Positions 11,658 to 24,083 of a DNA stretch of 64,000 nt are shown in pieces. The first letter of the stretch is position 1, and each line of letters begins with the position of its first letter. The translations under genes and the position numbers were made by a program. This DNA comes from Ambrosia x helenae (taxonomy: Eukaryota; Streptophyta; Magnoliopsida; Asterales; Asteraceae): NCBI GenBank assembly GCA_030844895.1, contig CM061230.1, positions 5,992,705 to 6,056,704 of the forward strand, in the 5' to 3' direction. The notes under the pieces were generated by a model. It did not search any database. It had not been told where the DNA came from and saw only the letters and a program-made list of their open reading frames with translations.

Positions 11658-12735
11658 GGTGCTGTTTGTTTTTTCTACAAGAAAAGGTCTGCAGTCTGCG
11701 GACCACATCTGCAGACATCTGCAGGAGAAGAGGTGGACCAAATTTAAACAAACTGAGTTTGTTTGTTAACGTCTGCAGGCTGCTGAAATAAACTTAAATT
11801 TAAACAAACTGAGTTTTTACAGCAGTCTGGTGGTAGATGGTGGTGGTGGTGGGTGGACCGTGGTGGTGTGGACCATGGTGGTGGGTGGTGGTGGTGGGTG
11901 GACGGTGGTAGGTGGTGGTGGTGGGTGGACGGTGGTGGTGGGTGGTGGTGGTGGGTGGTGGTAGTGGTGGTGGACGGTGGTGGGTGGTTGTGGTAGTGGA
12001 GGTGGACGGTGGTGGGTGGTGGTGGTGGGTGGTGGTGGTGGGTGGTGGGTGGTGGTGGTGGTGGTGGACCGTGGTGGTGGTGGGTGGTGGTAGTGGTGGA
12101 CGGTGGTGGGTGGTGGTAGTGGTGGTGGGTGGACGGTGGACGGTGGTAGGTGGTGGTGGTGTTGGACCGTGGTGGTGGGTGGTGGTGGTAGTGGTGGTGG
12201 ACGGTGGTGGGTGGTGGTGGACCGTGGTGGTGGACGGTGGTGGGTGGTTTTGGACCGTGGTGGTGGTGGGTGATGGTGGTGGTGGGTGGTGGTAGTGGTG
12301 GACGGTGGTGGGTGGTGGTAGTGGTGGTGGTGGACGGTGGACGGTGGTAGGTGGTGGTGGTGTTGGACCGTGGTGGTGGTGGTGGGTGGTGGTGGTAGTG
12401 GTGGTGGACGGTGGTGGTGGTGGGTGGTGGTAGTGGGTGGTGGTGATGGACGGTGGTGGTGAACGGTGGTGGTGGACAATGCTAGGTGGTGGTGGTGGGT
12501 GGGTGACGGTGGTGGTGGTGGTGGTGGTGGGTGAGGAGAAGAGAAGAGGAGAAGACCTTTGAAGACCTTAGAAGACTTTGGTCCAAGTCTGCACCAAGAA
12601 GAGGTCAGGAAGAGCTTTTGGAATGAAATGTCTTCCGAAAAACAAACAGTCTGCCCGCCCCAAACGTCTGCCCGCGTCTGCGCGACGCAGACAAAAGAGG
12701 TTAGAAGTGCTTCTGGGAGAAAAACAAACACCACC
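11658..12735 (-). mobile_element. CCACC-rich MITE, PIF/Harbinger-like (copy 2)
   Basis: Inverted ends are GGTGCTGTTTGTTTTTT and, reverse complemented, GGTGGTGTTTGTTTTTC, flanked by CAA on both sides (11655-11657, 12736-12738). The subterminal CTGCAGACATCTGCAGGAG block is now at the left and the GCAGACAAAAGAGG block at the right, the reverse of copy 1. The central GGTGGT array is about 700 bp (11828-12535), longer than in copy 1. The 305-codon minus-strand frame is a product of the array. Confidence 0.75.
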
Positions 12736-12738
12736 CAA

Positions 12739-14452
12739 GTTTATTTATAGATTTTGTTAACCTCTACCTATTTTCCGTCTTTATCTCCATGTTTCTCTTA
12801 TTTTTATTGTTTCTTTTTCTTTCTTCATACTTTAAAACTTGAAGTACGAACCAAAATGGCAGCGGAACAGGGGTATGTGTTTAGCAGATTAGGATTTGCT
12901 ATTCAGAAAGGGGTGGCGGCACAACTTGTTACCCGCTTGCCTGCTATTGTGATGTAATTCTTGTAGTTGTGATCTGGTTTATAATGTAAAATTTAAATTA
13001 AACTTTATAAAAGTATTTTTTTTTTTTTCAAAAAAAAAAATGCTTAAGATGCAAACAAAAAATATTTTGGGAGACAGGGATTCAGATTCAGATGGATAAG
13101 AAAAATCTCTAAAAATTGCAGATAAGAGAAGTTGAAAACTCCAATCTAAGTTCTCAAAATTTTATATCATCAGACCTTTGCTCTAAAATACTTACACTAA
13201 CTTAATTTACTTTTAAATATGTATTTTACATTAATGAAAAATAATAGATTTTAGTGTAGTTATTTTTTTAGGAGTTTATGCAACACATTCCAAACACTCT
13301 TTAGTCAGAAAAAGGTTACCAAATCAAGAAAGAAAAACAAACCTTATTAGATATAACCCAATAAAGAGTCAAAGACCAATCACTTGTACTTCATGAACAA
13401 ACAATAGTTAGGTACACAAGGTTTTTATCATGTATACAAGTTTGAACTATAGGGTATATAGCAAACAGAAAAAAAAAAAAAAAAAAAACACCATTCACCA
13501 AGAAATCATGAGAGAAAATCTTTACAAGTTAACTACAACAGGAAACAAACTTGTGTCGATAATTACAGTACATGGTGGATCACTTAAACCTACATACAAC
13601 AGAAAAGTAGCCATGCGGAATGGCCACTTCTCGGGTGTACCAACTGCCTTGTTAATAAACATATTGTACATGGTCAAACATACAAGAAAAAACGGTCAAA
13701 TGTGAGAGAGTGAAAGAAAAAAAACCAAAGCAGTAGTCCATGGAACCATATCCAGCTAGCAGCATCAGTTAGGTTAGCTGGTGCAAGTTCCTGCAAGCAA
13801 AATGGCGGTTCAGCATTTCACGGCTGTGCGCATATAATGTATATATGTGTGGCCATCGGGGGGCAAAAGTAAAGTTGCACTAATTTTAACGTTATTTTAC
13901 TAATTTCGTGAAAATAACGTTAAAAATGACGGGCGGTTAATCATGCATCAGGTGGTGACGTTGATAGCCAAAAGACAAGGGGGTACATGCACCAATCGGG
14001 TTTGTCCCGATTGCTAAGTGTTATGTGCCTTATTGTCTAAGGCTTGATACAAAACCACTATTGAGCCGGGGTCTCACTAGAAGCAGCCTCTCTATTCCGA
14101 CATGGTAGAGGTAAAGTTGTCTACATCTTACCCTCCTCAGACCCTACCTTAGCTTTTGCAATTGGTGGGATTAACTGAGTATGATGATGATGATGATGAT
14201 TTACCGATAGAAAACCATTTTGAATACAATTTTAGTGTCTGGTTGTATGTATAAGAACGGAAATAAAGCTGATTAAAAATGTTTTTTAACTACTTTTTTT
14301 GTCTTAACCCCTCTTGTAGGTCCATTGGTTAGCAGGGTATTGGCGGAGTCACATGCGTTTAACAAAAAAAGAAAACACGACATGTTTGTAAATGATGCGG
14401 TATTTGACAATGACATGGAAGTAAGTAACTAAACAGAAAATGACCTGTACTA
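12739..14452. other. Intergenic/3' flank of the AMBRA1-like gene
   Basis: This includes a poly-A tract at 13469-13488 and a SINE copy near 14041-14200. The region closest to 14452 should contain the 3' UTR of the AMBRA1-like gene. A palindromic 'ttaacgttattttac...gtgaaaataacgttaaa' lies at 13887-13923. No coding sequence is recognised. Confidence 0.45.
14041..14200 (+). mobile_element. TS-like SINE copy, ending in (ATG)n
   Basis: The block 'gcctctctattc...gtctacatcttaccctcctcagaccctacc...ggtgggattaactgagt' followed by (ATG)n resembles plant TS/Au-type SINE 3' parts. It is the same family as the minus-strand copy at 15407-15575. The 5' end and target duplication were not resolved. Confidence 0.6.
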
Positions 14453-17400
14453 TTATTCAACATCGACCATTTGTGCTTCAAGAAAGTTATCAGGTCTGGC
14501 AAAATTTGTCTCACGGGCACCGTTAAATTGAAGGATTCTAAGCTTACCTTCCTGCAAAGACACATGATTATAAATGTGAATCGATGTGGTTTAAACAAAA
14601 CTTAGAAGAAAATAAAATGTTGAAAAAATATATTTTGCAAGTTGGTAACTGGTCAAGATGTGTTAACCCCTAACACTTTTTGGTCAATTTTCTTGCATTT
14701 GTAATTAATTAATTAAATAAATATGACAAGTTAGGACACATTTAAAGACACCTTGGGCAACTTTTGACCCATTCTAACATTTCATGCTTAGTTTTATATA
14801 TGTCACTTGTTACCAATAGAAAACAACCAAAATTGACGTGGTTACATATAAAATAGTTAAAAATGTAACTCTAAAAGATGTGAACGAATACAAACCTTTG
14901 TCCCATAAACAATACCTCCACCAGAGGAAGGGTGAAAGCACGCTACATTCACCTCATCTTCTGCACTAGGAAGCACACTCACGAGTTCCATATCTGAAAC
15001 TCTATATACCTGAAATTTAACATGGCGAAACTTGAAAAACTTATAAAACTAAACTAAGCATGGCGAAACAGGCGGGTCAGGTAACAGATCAAACAGGTCC
15101 AGGTCATTTAGGTTCTTGCCAAAACAGATTGTTTAAAATAAGTATCAATTTTGGTTCTGGTCAAAATAGGTTCGAGAAAAAAACGGAGTAAAATTTGAAA
15201 GTTGGATAACTGAGTGAAAATAGTGAATATTTACCTCCAAAACTGTGTAAATTGATAAAGAAGTGTCACCATTGATATCAATGCTTTTTAGAAGAGAACT
15301 ATGGCGACGACCATAAGCAAGCAGTATGTGCTCAGAACTAGGTGAAAACTGCAGGAAAAATAAGATTATTATGACAATATGACATCTTTAATTCATGAAA
15401 AAGTGTCATCATCATCATCATCATCATACTCAGTTAATCCCACCTATAGCAAAGCTAAGGTAGGGTCTGAGGAGGGTAAGATGTAGACAGCCTTACCTCT
15501 ACCCCTAAGAATAGAGAGGCTGCTTCCAGTGAGACCCCCGGCTCGATGTGGTTTGGTATCAAGCTTTGGACATACTCATGAAAAAGTGTATAAAGGTATA
15601 ATACTCATATACAAATGAGCGAATTGGAATATAAAAGAAAAGGCAAATTGCATTTAAAAAAACATGGAATTTAAATTTAAGGATTTTTAGAAGGTTAGAT
15701 GTTGGCAATTAACTCTTAACTTAATTTACTAGATATAAAATAAAGAAATGAATGGAGAATGTAAACAAACTTACCTGGACTGAAGTTAAACAGTGAGCAG
15801 CTCTAATTGGCCTCGAGATAAGTACTGAGCCAAAGCTGCATAAGTATAATGACTGTCAGAATACAATTTAGCATACAAAAAGAAAACTGAACTCATCGGT
15901 AAGAATAATCGAGCTTACGTGGCCTCCTCGAGTGAATATATTCTAAGTTCATAGATGACATGGCGAGCAGAGATTGGATGACGTGTAGGAGATGTTCCCC
16001 TACTCACGTCTTGATGGAATTGTGTTGATATCCCAGAATCAGCTTCAAACTGAGGAAGTACACAAGCAACACATGCAGCCAGATATCTTCCACATGGTGA
16101 AAAATGGGCACCCATTTCACTGCAACAACATGATCACCACACACCTTGTTAAAAAACCTATCAAACCTTTTACATAAAAAAAGAGTTAAACTAATCCATA
16201 TTCACTAAATTTCATAATATCATTTTTATCATTTTAAAACGCTAAACGTGTCATATTTACCATTCCACAATAAAGAAAAATACACAAAATAAAAACTAGT
16301 TACTTATACCGGTCTGTTTTACAGCATAAATGAAGCGGGAAATGTTATTGGTGATTTGGCGTGCATCATCACAACGCATAAAGTTCTCTTTGTGTATTCG
16401 GTGAACCAGCTTGTTATAAGTAACTGATCTTTTTTATATTACTTACGAAATTGGTAGATATGAGATATTAAAAAAAGGATAAATATGATTTTATGAAATC
16501 TTGAAAGATACCAGAACATGCATGAAATTGTCCCTTAAAAAGGGTGGATTGCATAACCAAGTAACCAACTTTGGCCCAATTTCTATTTACCCAACTCTGC
16601 TTGCCCTTGAATATCTCCACTTTCAAAAAATTTGGTTAAAGATAGTCTTCATCGCCTATTAGCAGGTAACCGATTTACACATGCCACTTAAGAAAAAAAT
16701 CAGCATGGTCAAACTAACAGACAAGTTAGCGGCCACGTCATCATTTTTGACCTGGTAACCTGCACATATTACCTTGAATCGAAATCTTCCAAAGTTTGAA
16801 GAATTTATAATTTTTCTCAAAAATTTATTGTTATTTTATGGACAGGAAAAGATGTTTACCTTGAACAGAAAATGAACCAAAGTTGGTTACCTATTTTGAG
16901 CAACTCTTAAAAAATATACATAATTACATGCGCAACTCGGATCAAAATTAGTAACTCAAATTGTTAAATTTACTTTTGAAGTCCTAAAATTATACCTGCA
17001 AAGGACAGCATGTGGTATTACTAAACGGCAACTTTCAGGCATGAGCAAGGCACATGGATTTTTTAAATCATGAGACCATATTTTTAGCTTTACAGTACAA
17101 GGCAACTCAGCAGCTGCAGTGGCAGTAAGTGATGCAGATATCTGAGATTGTATTCTATTCATCATAGGAATCGAGTCGACCACATCAGTTGACTCATTGG
17201 CTTGACCAAGATTGATGTTGTATGGTGGCTCGGTTGCAACCGTATATCTATGTGGACTACCCCTAAGAGGAAAAGTTGGTGGCGGACCCGCTTGATTTTG
17301 ACCCATTAACCATCCTTGCATGAATGGTAATTCCCAACGTACATGATCTCTTAATGGGTCTAAACCTGAATTGCGACTCGATTGACTTGACCCCATATCT

Positions 17401-19696
17401 TCAGTACCAGATATATCCATGTTTGAAGCACCATCAGTCTGCATTAATTGTAAGGGAACTAATGGTAATTCAGCTGCTAAACTCAAACGGTCAATCCGAT
17501 GCATGTTGCCCATATATACAGCAGGAGGGGGGTAATGCATATAAGCCTGAGATGTCGCAGGTGCCATTGTAGAATCTGAAGAGTCAAGATCATTGACCTG
17601 CAAAACCAGTTCAATGATTCAATACCCAGTAGAAGTTTCAAAAAGCTCCAAGTTAAACTTGGAAAAACAGACAGGCTGGTACCGGGTCAAATATGTTCGG
17701 TCAGAACAGGTCATTTTAAAACAGATAACGTTGGGTTGGAATACTAATGCAATAAAATAATTGTAAGGTCATATACGAGGTTGTGTGCAAAATAGATACA
17801 CTTTGGGTGACTTTCAACACTTCGTTTGACGGATTCCTTATAGCTTTTTTTTAGCCATTTGAAATTACCTCGGCGGTTAATAGAAGTGGAGCAGCATGTG
17901 GATGGAAATGCACAGCACGAAGAGAACGTCTAGTCCTTAATATAATAGCAGGTGAAGAGGTCTCACCTCTATTGTTGTACTGCCATAAGTAAAGCTGAAA
18001 TTAAAAAGAAACAGTCAACAAAACGGATTTAAATTCACCAAACACAGTATATCTAGACCAAAAAAACATTTGAGAGACATGAGTCTAGTTAAATTGGTAT
18101 CAAGACCTTATGACCTGCAGCAACTGCAAGCAGTTCCCCTTCAGAATGAAATGCAATGGAAGCAATAGGCCGATCTGTGACAAATATTGCAGAAGTAAGA
18201 TAATAACAAACATGCAGACATTAAAATTCACGTGACCATATGTACAAAAGTCAAGACTTTGAACCCATTTGACCAAAGTGCAAAATATGAGTATGAAAAC
18301 TAGATTATCACAAAGTTAGACCGTTAGCTTAGCCCATCAACATAATGCAATCCGACCCATTTATAGGTAAATGGGTGAAGATTCCCACCTCTAATATTTA
18401 GTATGCAACTATGTATTGATATATCCTAAATGGCAAATCGCATAGTATTGATATATCCAAAATGGTAAACCCTATACAGTTTCCGTTCACTTAGTCGATT
18501 AAGAAGAAACTCATCACTCCCTAATCCATCCTTGATTTAGTAAGGAAAAGGATAAAGTTAGTAATTACAAAAATCACGGGATCCTATGCATTCTGATGTA
18601 TTTGCATTCCATAAGCGAACTTCATGGTCCAAACTTCCACTAGCAAGTATTTCTGGATGCAATGGGTTGAATCTAACCTGTAAAATCAATACCAACACAG
18701 TAACAAATTAACAAAACATCGAATGAACTAATTTTTTAAATAACAACATCATTTAGGATACGGCTAAGCACACAAAAGACCAATAAGAAAAAAAAATTGT
18801 CCATGTTCAAAGAACAAGCTAGCAGCAAAACTTACCACCCAAGGTGTTCTTCGATGTCCACTTAAAACCTTTAAACACTTTCCAGTTTGGCAGTCAATTA
18901 ATTTCACAGTATGATCACCACTGCCAACCCCAAAAAAATGAGTGGATGCAATTAATAAATAAATGAATAAAGTGTTGATATCAAAACAAAGACAACCAAC
19001 AACATACTGAGTAGAAGCAAGAATTCTCCCATCTGGACTAAATGCAGCTGCAATAGTTGACCTCGGTGAAGGCATTAATGAACAATATTTAGCTGATAAA
19101 CACCCCAAGGACTCAGCTTCCACCCTATAAAACAAAATAAATTGGAAACTTAATACGGTTTCACTTTTACTTCTTTTAGTTTACACCAAATAGAAAACTT
19201 AAGAGGTGGCAAAATGAGTGGGTTGGTGTTGCATAATGAATCAAAATTTCAAATCGTGTAATTTTTGTGCAGCTGCAGGTCGAAGCCATCGACTGAAGCA
19301 CTACTGTCTTTAGTTCTTTATAGTGTGTCCAATAAAGTATTTATGATGTGCATTAAAAGTACACTTAGGGCGACCTTCGACGGTGGACTCGTTTCCCTAT
19401 AAACATATTTTTTTACCATTTGACCAGCAAAAGATAAAATACAAACCAAATGGATTCATTCATAAGCAACTGAGTCAAAATTACCACCATTAAGACAGAA
19501 ATATGACACTATGAGCAACATAAATAAAACTTTGGGCTCTACGTAAGTACCATGAAAGCAGTTCACGCCTTGAATCCCTTGCACTTTCACTGTTGGGCTT
19601 AACATATGTTCGACTTTTGAGATCAAAATTTCTACCCCTGTGCCTTCTTGGCACACACTTTTTAAATCTTGGAGCTATCTCTCTCTTGGACAACAT
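14453..19696 (-). CDS. AMBRA1-like WD40 protein, predicted DCAF (12 coding exons)
   Basis: Family role: AMBRA1-type proteins are WD40 substrate receptors of CUL4-DDB1 ubiquitin ligases. Coding exons in order: 19551-19696, 19008-19124, 18836-18920, 18569-18677, 18107-18174, 17869-17994, 16996-17597, 15919-16119, 15775-15835, 15235-15348, 14896-15009, 14453-14551. They sum to 1842 bases and keep frame throughout, giving 613 aa. Visible blocks: MLSKREIAPRFK, RSTIAAAFSPDGRILAST, DHTVKLIDCQTGKCLKVLSG, ASGSLDHEVRLWN, YRPIASIAFHSEGELLAVA, a low-complexity middle (exon 7), then GAHFSPCGRYLAACVACVLP and the C-terminal NFARPDNFLEAQMVDVE. The first WD repeats and the split propeller separated by a disordered linker fit AMBRA1. 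I chose the ATG at 19694-19696; exon 1 reads in frame 4-6 codons further up to an acceptor, so a start in an upstream exon is possible. Confidence 0.88.
15407..15575 (-). mobile_element. TS-like SINE in an AMBRA1-like intron
   Basis: A perfect 14-bp duplication TCATGAAAAAGTGT (15393-15406 and 15576-15589) brackets a 169-bp element. On the minus strand it ends ...GGGATTAACTGAGTATG followed by (ATG)n. It sits in the intron between the exons at 15775-15835 and 15235-15348, opposite in window orientation to the copy at 14041 and in the same strand as the host gene. Confidence 0.8.
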
Positions 19697-20710
19697 TCGG
19701 AGCACATTCCTACTTCTGAAAAATTAACCAGTTAAACGCCTAGTATATAACAAACTTTATCACAACATAATTCTTTTAGCTTTCAACAATAAGAAGAAAA
19801 AAAATTCAATTCTTGAGTTCTTTCAAAGCTAGAACATGCAGTATGAGAACATACAAGAACTAACCTATAATAACAGCAATAGAAACAAAACAATTATCCA
19901 ACTGGAAAGAAAATCATTAGACACTATTACAACAAACAAACAAACAAACATACAAAATAAAAGTGCAAAGTAAAGAACAATAAGATAGGAAGTAGGGTTA
20001 CACTTTTCCAGATAATGACAGTCTAATATATCTAATTAATCAGTAACCATCACATACCGCACCAGTAAACTAACATACACTTCAACAACTACAAAGATCT
20101 AGCTCAATTTCTAACAAACAAAATCCAAAAACATCCTTCCCCTAATCTCACAAAACAAAACCGATCGGACTATACTAAACCGTATCAACACATCAAATTC
20201 ACACATCACACAATCAATCATCCTTAACGAAAACACCAAAATTCAACATCAATCAATCGAGATTCCTAAATTATACCTTAAGCAACCGAATTTAATCTAA
20301 AATCTTAAGCAAATCAATCATGAAGATAATCAAATCTCAATTTCAACACTATCACAACAAACAAACAAAACTATAACCATCCGTGTATCAATCAGGGAAC
20401 ACAACAATAACCTAGAAAGTAGGGTTACAGTTACAGTTACACTATTCCATATAACAACAGTCTAATCTAATACATGATCTAATTCATCAATAAGCATCAC
20501 ATATAGTAATAATCCAACACACGGTTACAAAGATCCAGCTGAATTCCCAACAAATCAGACAGCTAAACCATAACAACACATCAAATTCAACATCAATGAA
20601 TCAAGACTCCTAAATTATGCATCAACAAACTGAAATTACTTTGGATTGGGCGATGAAGAAGAGGATGATGAGGGATGGTGAAGGTATGCAGGTATGTTCT
20701 TCATGTTGTG
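19697..20710 (-). other. 5' leader region of the AMBRA1-like gene
   Basis: An acceptor TTAATTTTTCAG lies just upstream of the first coding exon, and a donor TTAAG|GTATAA lies near 20279, so at least one leader intron is likely. Several upstream ATGs occur; one near 20700 opens a 21-codon frame (MKNIPAYLHHPSSS...). The transcription start cannot be fixed from sequence alone. Confidence 0.45.
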
Positions 20711-20769
20711 ATGTGATGTGAATTGGAGTAGAAGATTGATTATATAATAATAGTGTTGTTGTGAAAGAG

Positions 20770-21077
20770 AGACATAATAATAATAATAATAATAATAAAA
20801 GGTATGTATGTATGTATGTATGTATGTATGTGTAGATTGTAAAATAACCCTAATTACACTGCCTATAGGAGGTTAGGTTTCTCTGTGTGTGTGGATTGGA
20901 TTTGTTATTAAGAAATTGGGAATTTGTTGTGATCAGAGAAACCTAGCAGCGACAGCCAGGTGAATCCGGGACGATGTCAGAATGATGTGCAACAATGGAA
21001 CAACAACTCTACTTTTTCTTTCTTTTTTTTCCTTGTTAATATCTAATTAATTAATTAATTAATTAATTAATTAATTA

Positions 21078-21115
<38 letters not shown>
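20770..21115. repeat. Cluster of microsatellites
   Basis: (AAT)n at about 20777-20800, (GTAT)n at about 20802-20830, (AATT)n at about 21045-21080 and (TTA)n at about 21082-21114. The last one abuts the 3' end of the Helitron at 21116. These lie upstream of the AMBRA1-like gene. Confidence 0.85.
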
Positions 21116-21116
<1 letters not shown>

Positions 21117-21790
21117 TAGTTTTTATCCCGAGAGTGTCCCGGGGTTAAAAAATATAACCATTCTAATAATACTAATACTAATAGTAATAATTATTACTCT
21201 TGTAATTAAATAAATAAAAAAAATAACCTTACTATAAGGTGACACCATGTGTTACAGTGTTGCGCGATTCTTTCTCCTAGCTTCTCTTGATGAAGTATAC
21301 CTATCCATCTTTAGAAGAGTAAAATTCCAATGATAGCATGACGATTGAGCTAAATTTCAACATTGTATATAAAACCTGGTTTAAAAGAAAAAACATGATT
21401 AATGAATAACCTGAACACTTTGTGTTTTTTTTTCCTGTATGAACAAAACCCCATAAAAAATAGTCGTTTTTTTCTCTGATTTTTATATAGCACTATGGTA
21501 CTCGTTGGAAAGATAATAAAACGCTCGTTAATTTGGTGTAATTTTTTTTTAAATCTTGTATATAAAAGATATTAACGTTTAAAAATGATGGGAGGAAACA
21601 TTAGAGAGAAAAATCTAAATTTGTTTTTAAATTCTTAAAGAGATTAGGGTTAGATAAGTATAGAAGAATGGATGAAAACAAAATAAAAAAATAAATTAAA
21701 AACTCTCACCTCAACGTACCACATGGCAACCTCCATTGAATGTCACCTCATCAATGTTCAATTCTTTTATTATAAGTTATAGATTATAGA
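21116..21790 (-). mobile_element. Non-autonomous Helitron
   Basis: On the minus strand it starts TC (TCTATAATCTATAACTTATA) after an A and ends CTAG before a T. Before the end is a 7-bp hairpin, CCCGGGA / TCTCGGG (one G-T pair), then ATAAAAA and CTAG. The length is 675 bp and no gene is present. Confidence 0.75.
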
Positions 21791-22422
21791 TTTTTTTTAC
21801 TTTTTTATTTATTTATTTATTTCAAGTTTAAGTTATATATGAAGATAAACAGAGCCGTGTCTGAGAATCTTAAAAAATCTTTGGCTCTGGACGAGTAGTG
21901 AAAATAGGTCCCCAAAATATATATTAATAAAGATCTACTTTTTTTAAATCCCCCCCCCCTCAAATTCGATATTTGGGCACTCGGGTCACTGTCCGGCGTG
22001 CCTAACCGTCATTGATGTTTTGGTTGGTTTTGGGTATGAATGGTTTGGTTATTTCGGTTATTGAAAAAAACAAGTCGTTGATTCGGTTAATTGTTGGTTC
22101 TACTTGTGGGGAATTTTAGACGTTATATATTAATAAAATTGAATAGACAAGTTTTTGTTGAATAAAAAACAAAAATATAGAACCAACTCAATTAACAAAA
22201 ATATTTTTGCTTAGGTTTATGACACATTTACGGTGTGTTCCAAATCTTTTCAATTCAAAAAGTTATTTCCTTCCAAATCTTTTTAGGAAGGATGAAAAAT
22301 AAAGGACCATAATTTTCCTTCTATTTCCCTCGTTTTCTCTCCTTAAAACAAATTGTGGAACACAATTTTTCTTTGACATCCTTTCTAGCTCAATGGTAAG
22401 TTACAAATACAATAGGATTATA

Positions 22423-23034
22423 CAGGGCCGGCCCTGAAAATTCAGGTGTCCAGACCGAGTTGCAGGAATTGTGCCTCTTAGCCTTAGCTTTAAGCCTTAA
22501 CGAAATAAATAATGTAAACTATTTTTTAAGCTACGATTAAAGTAATATCAAATTGATGGATCAAATTTTATTTCTCGCTTAGGTTGTAGTCTAACAAATC
22601 CTCTTGTGGGAGGTTGGGAGTTCGAATCCCACAAAGGGTGAAAATATAAATCGGTGAAAGTTTGACAATTAAAAAAAAATTGTTTCATAACAAAAATAAA
22701 AGTTAAAAAGGAAGTCAAAACTAACTGGTAAAAAGCAAAAACAACTAAGTGTGTGACCCTTGATTTCATTTTCTTCATCCTCTCTAGTTCTACACTCATT
22801 AATAAACCTGCAATTTTTTTCTCAAACAATTTCATTTTCTTCTTTAATTCTTAATCTCTCTCAACATTTCTTTACTTTCTGTTTTATATAAACTACCCTT
22901 CATTTTGATTAATACTTGATTAACAATTTTGGGGCTCAAACATACAAAAATCCATCGAATTAAGGACATCACTGTTATGAAAACTTAGATTGCTGGAGGG
23001 TCAATGTGCCCCCGAAAAATTAGAGCTAGCCTTG
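22423..23034. mobile_element. hAT-type element
   Basis: A perfect 8-bp duplication GGATTATA (22415-22422 and 23035-23042) flanks CAGGGCCGGCCCTGA and, reverse complemented, CAAGGCTAGCTCTAA. Inside, around 22590-22640, is a tRNA-like stretch with GAGTTCGAATCCC (B box), possibly a SINE head. No transposase is visible. Confidence 0.75.
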
Positions 23035-23042
23035 GGATTATA

Positions 23043-24083
23043 AAACTTATTTGTTGTTAGAGTAGAGTATAGAAATAGCTAAGTGATAAGTTACAAATAT
23101 AAAAGGATTATAAAACTTGTTACAAATATAGTCCCTATTTTGGTGGGTTGTTCCAAAGATGTGTAAGTGTATTTAGTGGTGATCATTTTACTCTTTTCAA
23201 GTGTTTTACACTTGTTAATGATCTCCAGCCCAGCTGGTTTGAGGTGGGAGGGTTTACCATTTTAGAGGGTTCTGCCTGGGGTTGGTTACAGGTTCGATTC
23301 TCGTCCATCAAAAAATCATATCCATTAAGATTGAAAGGGTCCGGCGTATGGGTGGACTCGAACTTGTGACCCAAAGGTTATTAGGACTAGGATTTCACCA
23401 TTAAACTACGTCTTAATTTACACGTTTACTTATGGTCCTAATACAAATACATGACTTGTTTTATCAATTTAGTTTAGTTGAAACTAAACAAAAAAGATTT
23501 TTTTATATAACCCACTAGATATGATAACACAAGTTTAAAACACAATACATATAGACTTCTAACATTTAAAAACCTTATCGTCTTATATAAATGCCAACAT
23601 TTATACTTAAATGTAATTTTCTCTTACATAAGTCAACATTTTTCTCTTACATAAGTCGACATCTTTCTCTTACATAAATGTCGACATTTTTAGTAAATAT
23701 ATAACAGATTTATGATTTTCTCTTATTATATCATTTTGCTTTCTGTTCCAAAATGTTACATATTTAGCTTTTCTGCTAGATATTTTTATCTAATAAAATA
23801 TATATTTGCAAAAAACAATATAAAAATCTTACAAACCAACATCAATATTTATAGAAATAGCTACACTTATATTCACATAAACTGCTCATGTAAGAAAATA
23901 GCAACCCTACAAAATCATACGTTTATTTATCAACTATAAAACCCAAAAAAAAAAAAAGAAAAAAAAAAAAAAAAAGATGCAGCAAAGCATATTATGAACC
24001 AAAATGCAGGAAGTCAACAGATGGCTGCACAAATTCTGTGTATCAACAGAAAACATCAAGAAAACAAAACATGTTTTGACCGA
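23043..24083. other. AT-rich intergenic DNA, 3' flank of the WDR26-like gene
   Basis: Around 23225-23360 there is a SINE-like stretch with a B-box-like GGTTCGATTCTCG, and around 23625-23690 near-repeats of 'tttctcttacataagtc(g/a)acat'. The last about 130 bp before 24084, including an A-rich tract at 23946-23974, should be 3' UTR of the minus-strand gene. Confidence 0.45.

Noticed and set aside
11817..12734. 305-codon His/Pro-rich frame on the minus strand
   Set aside because: Same MITE array in reverse orientation; it is not a gene.
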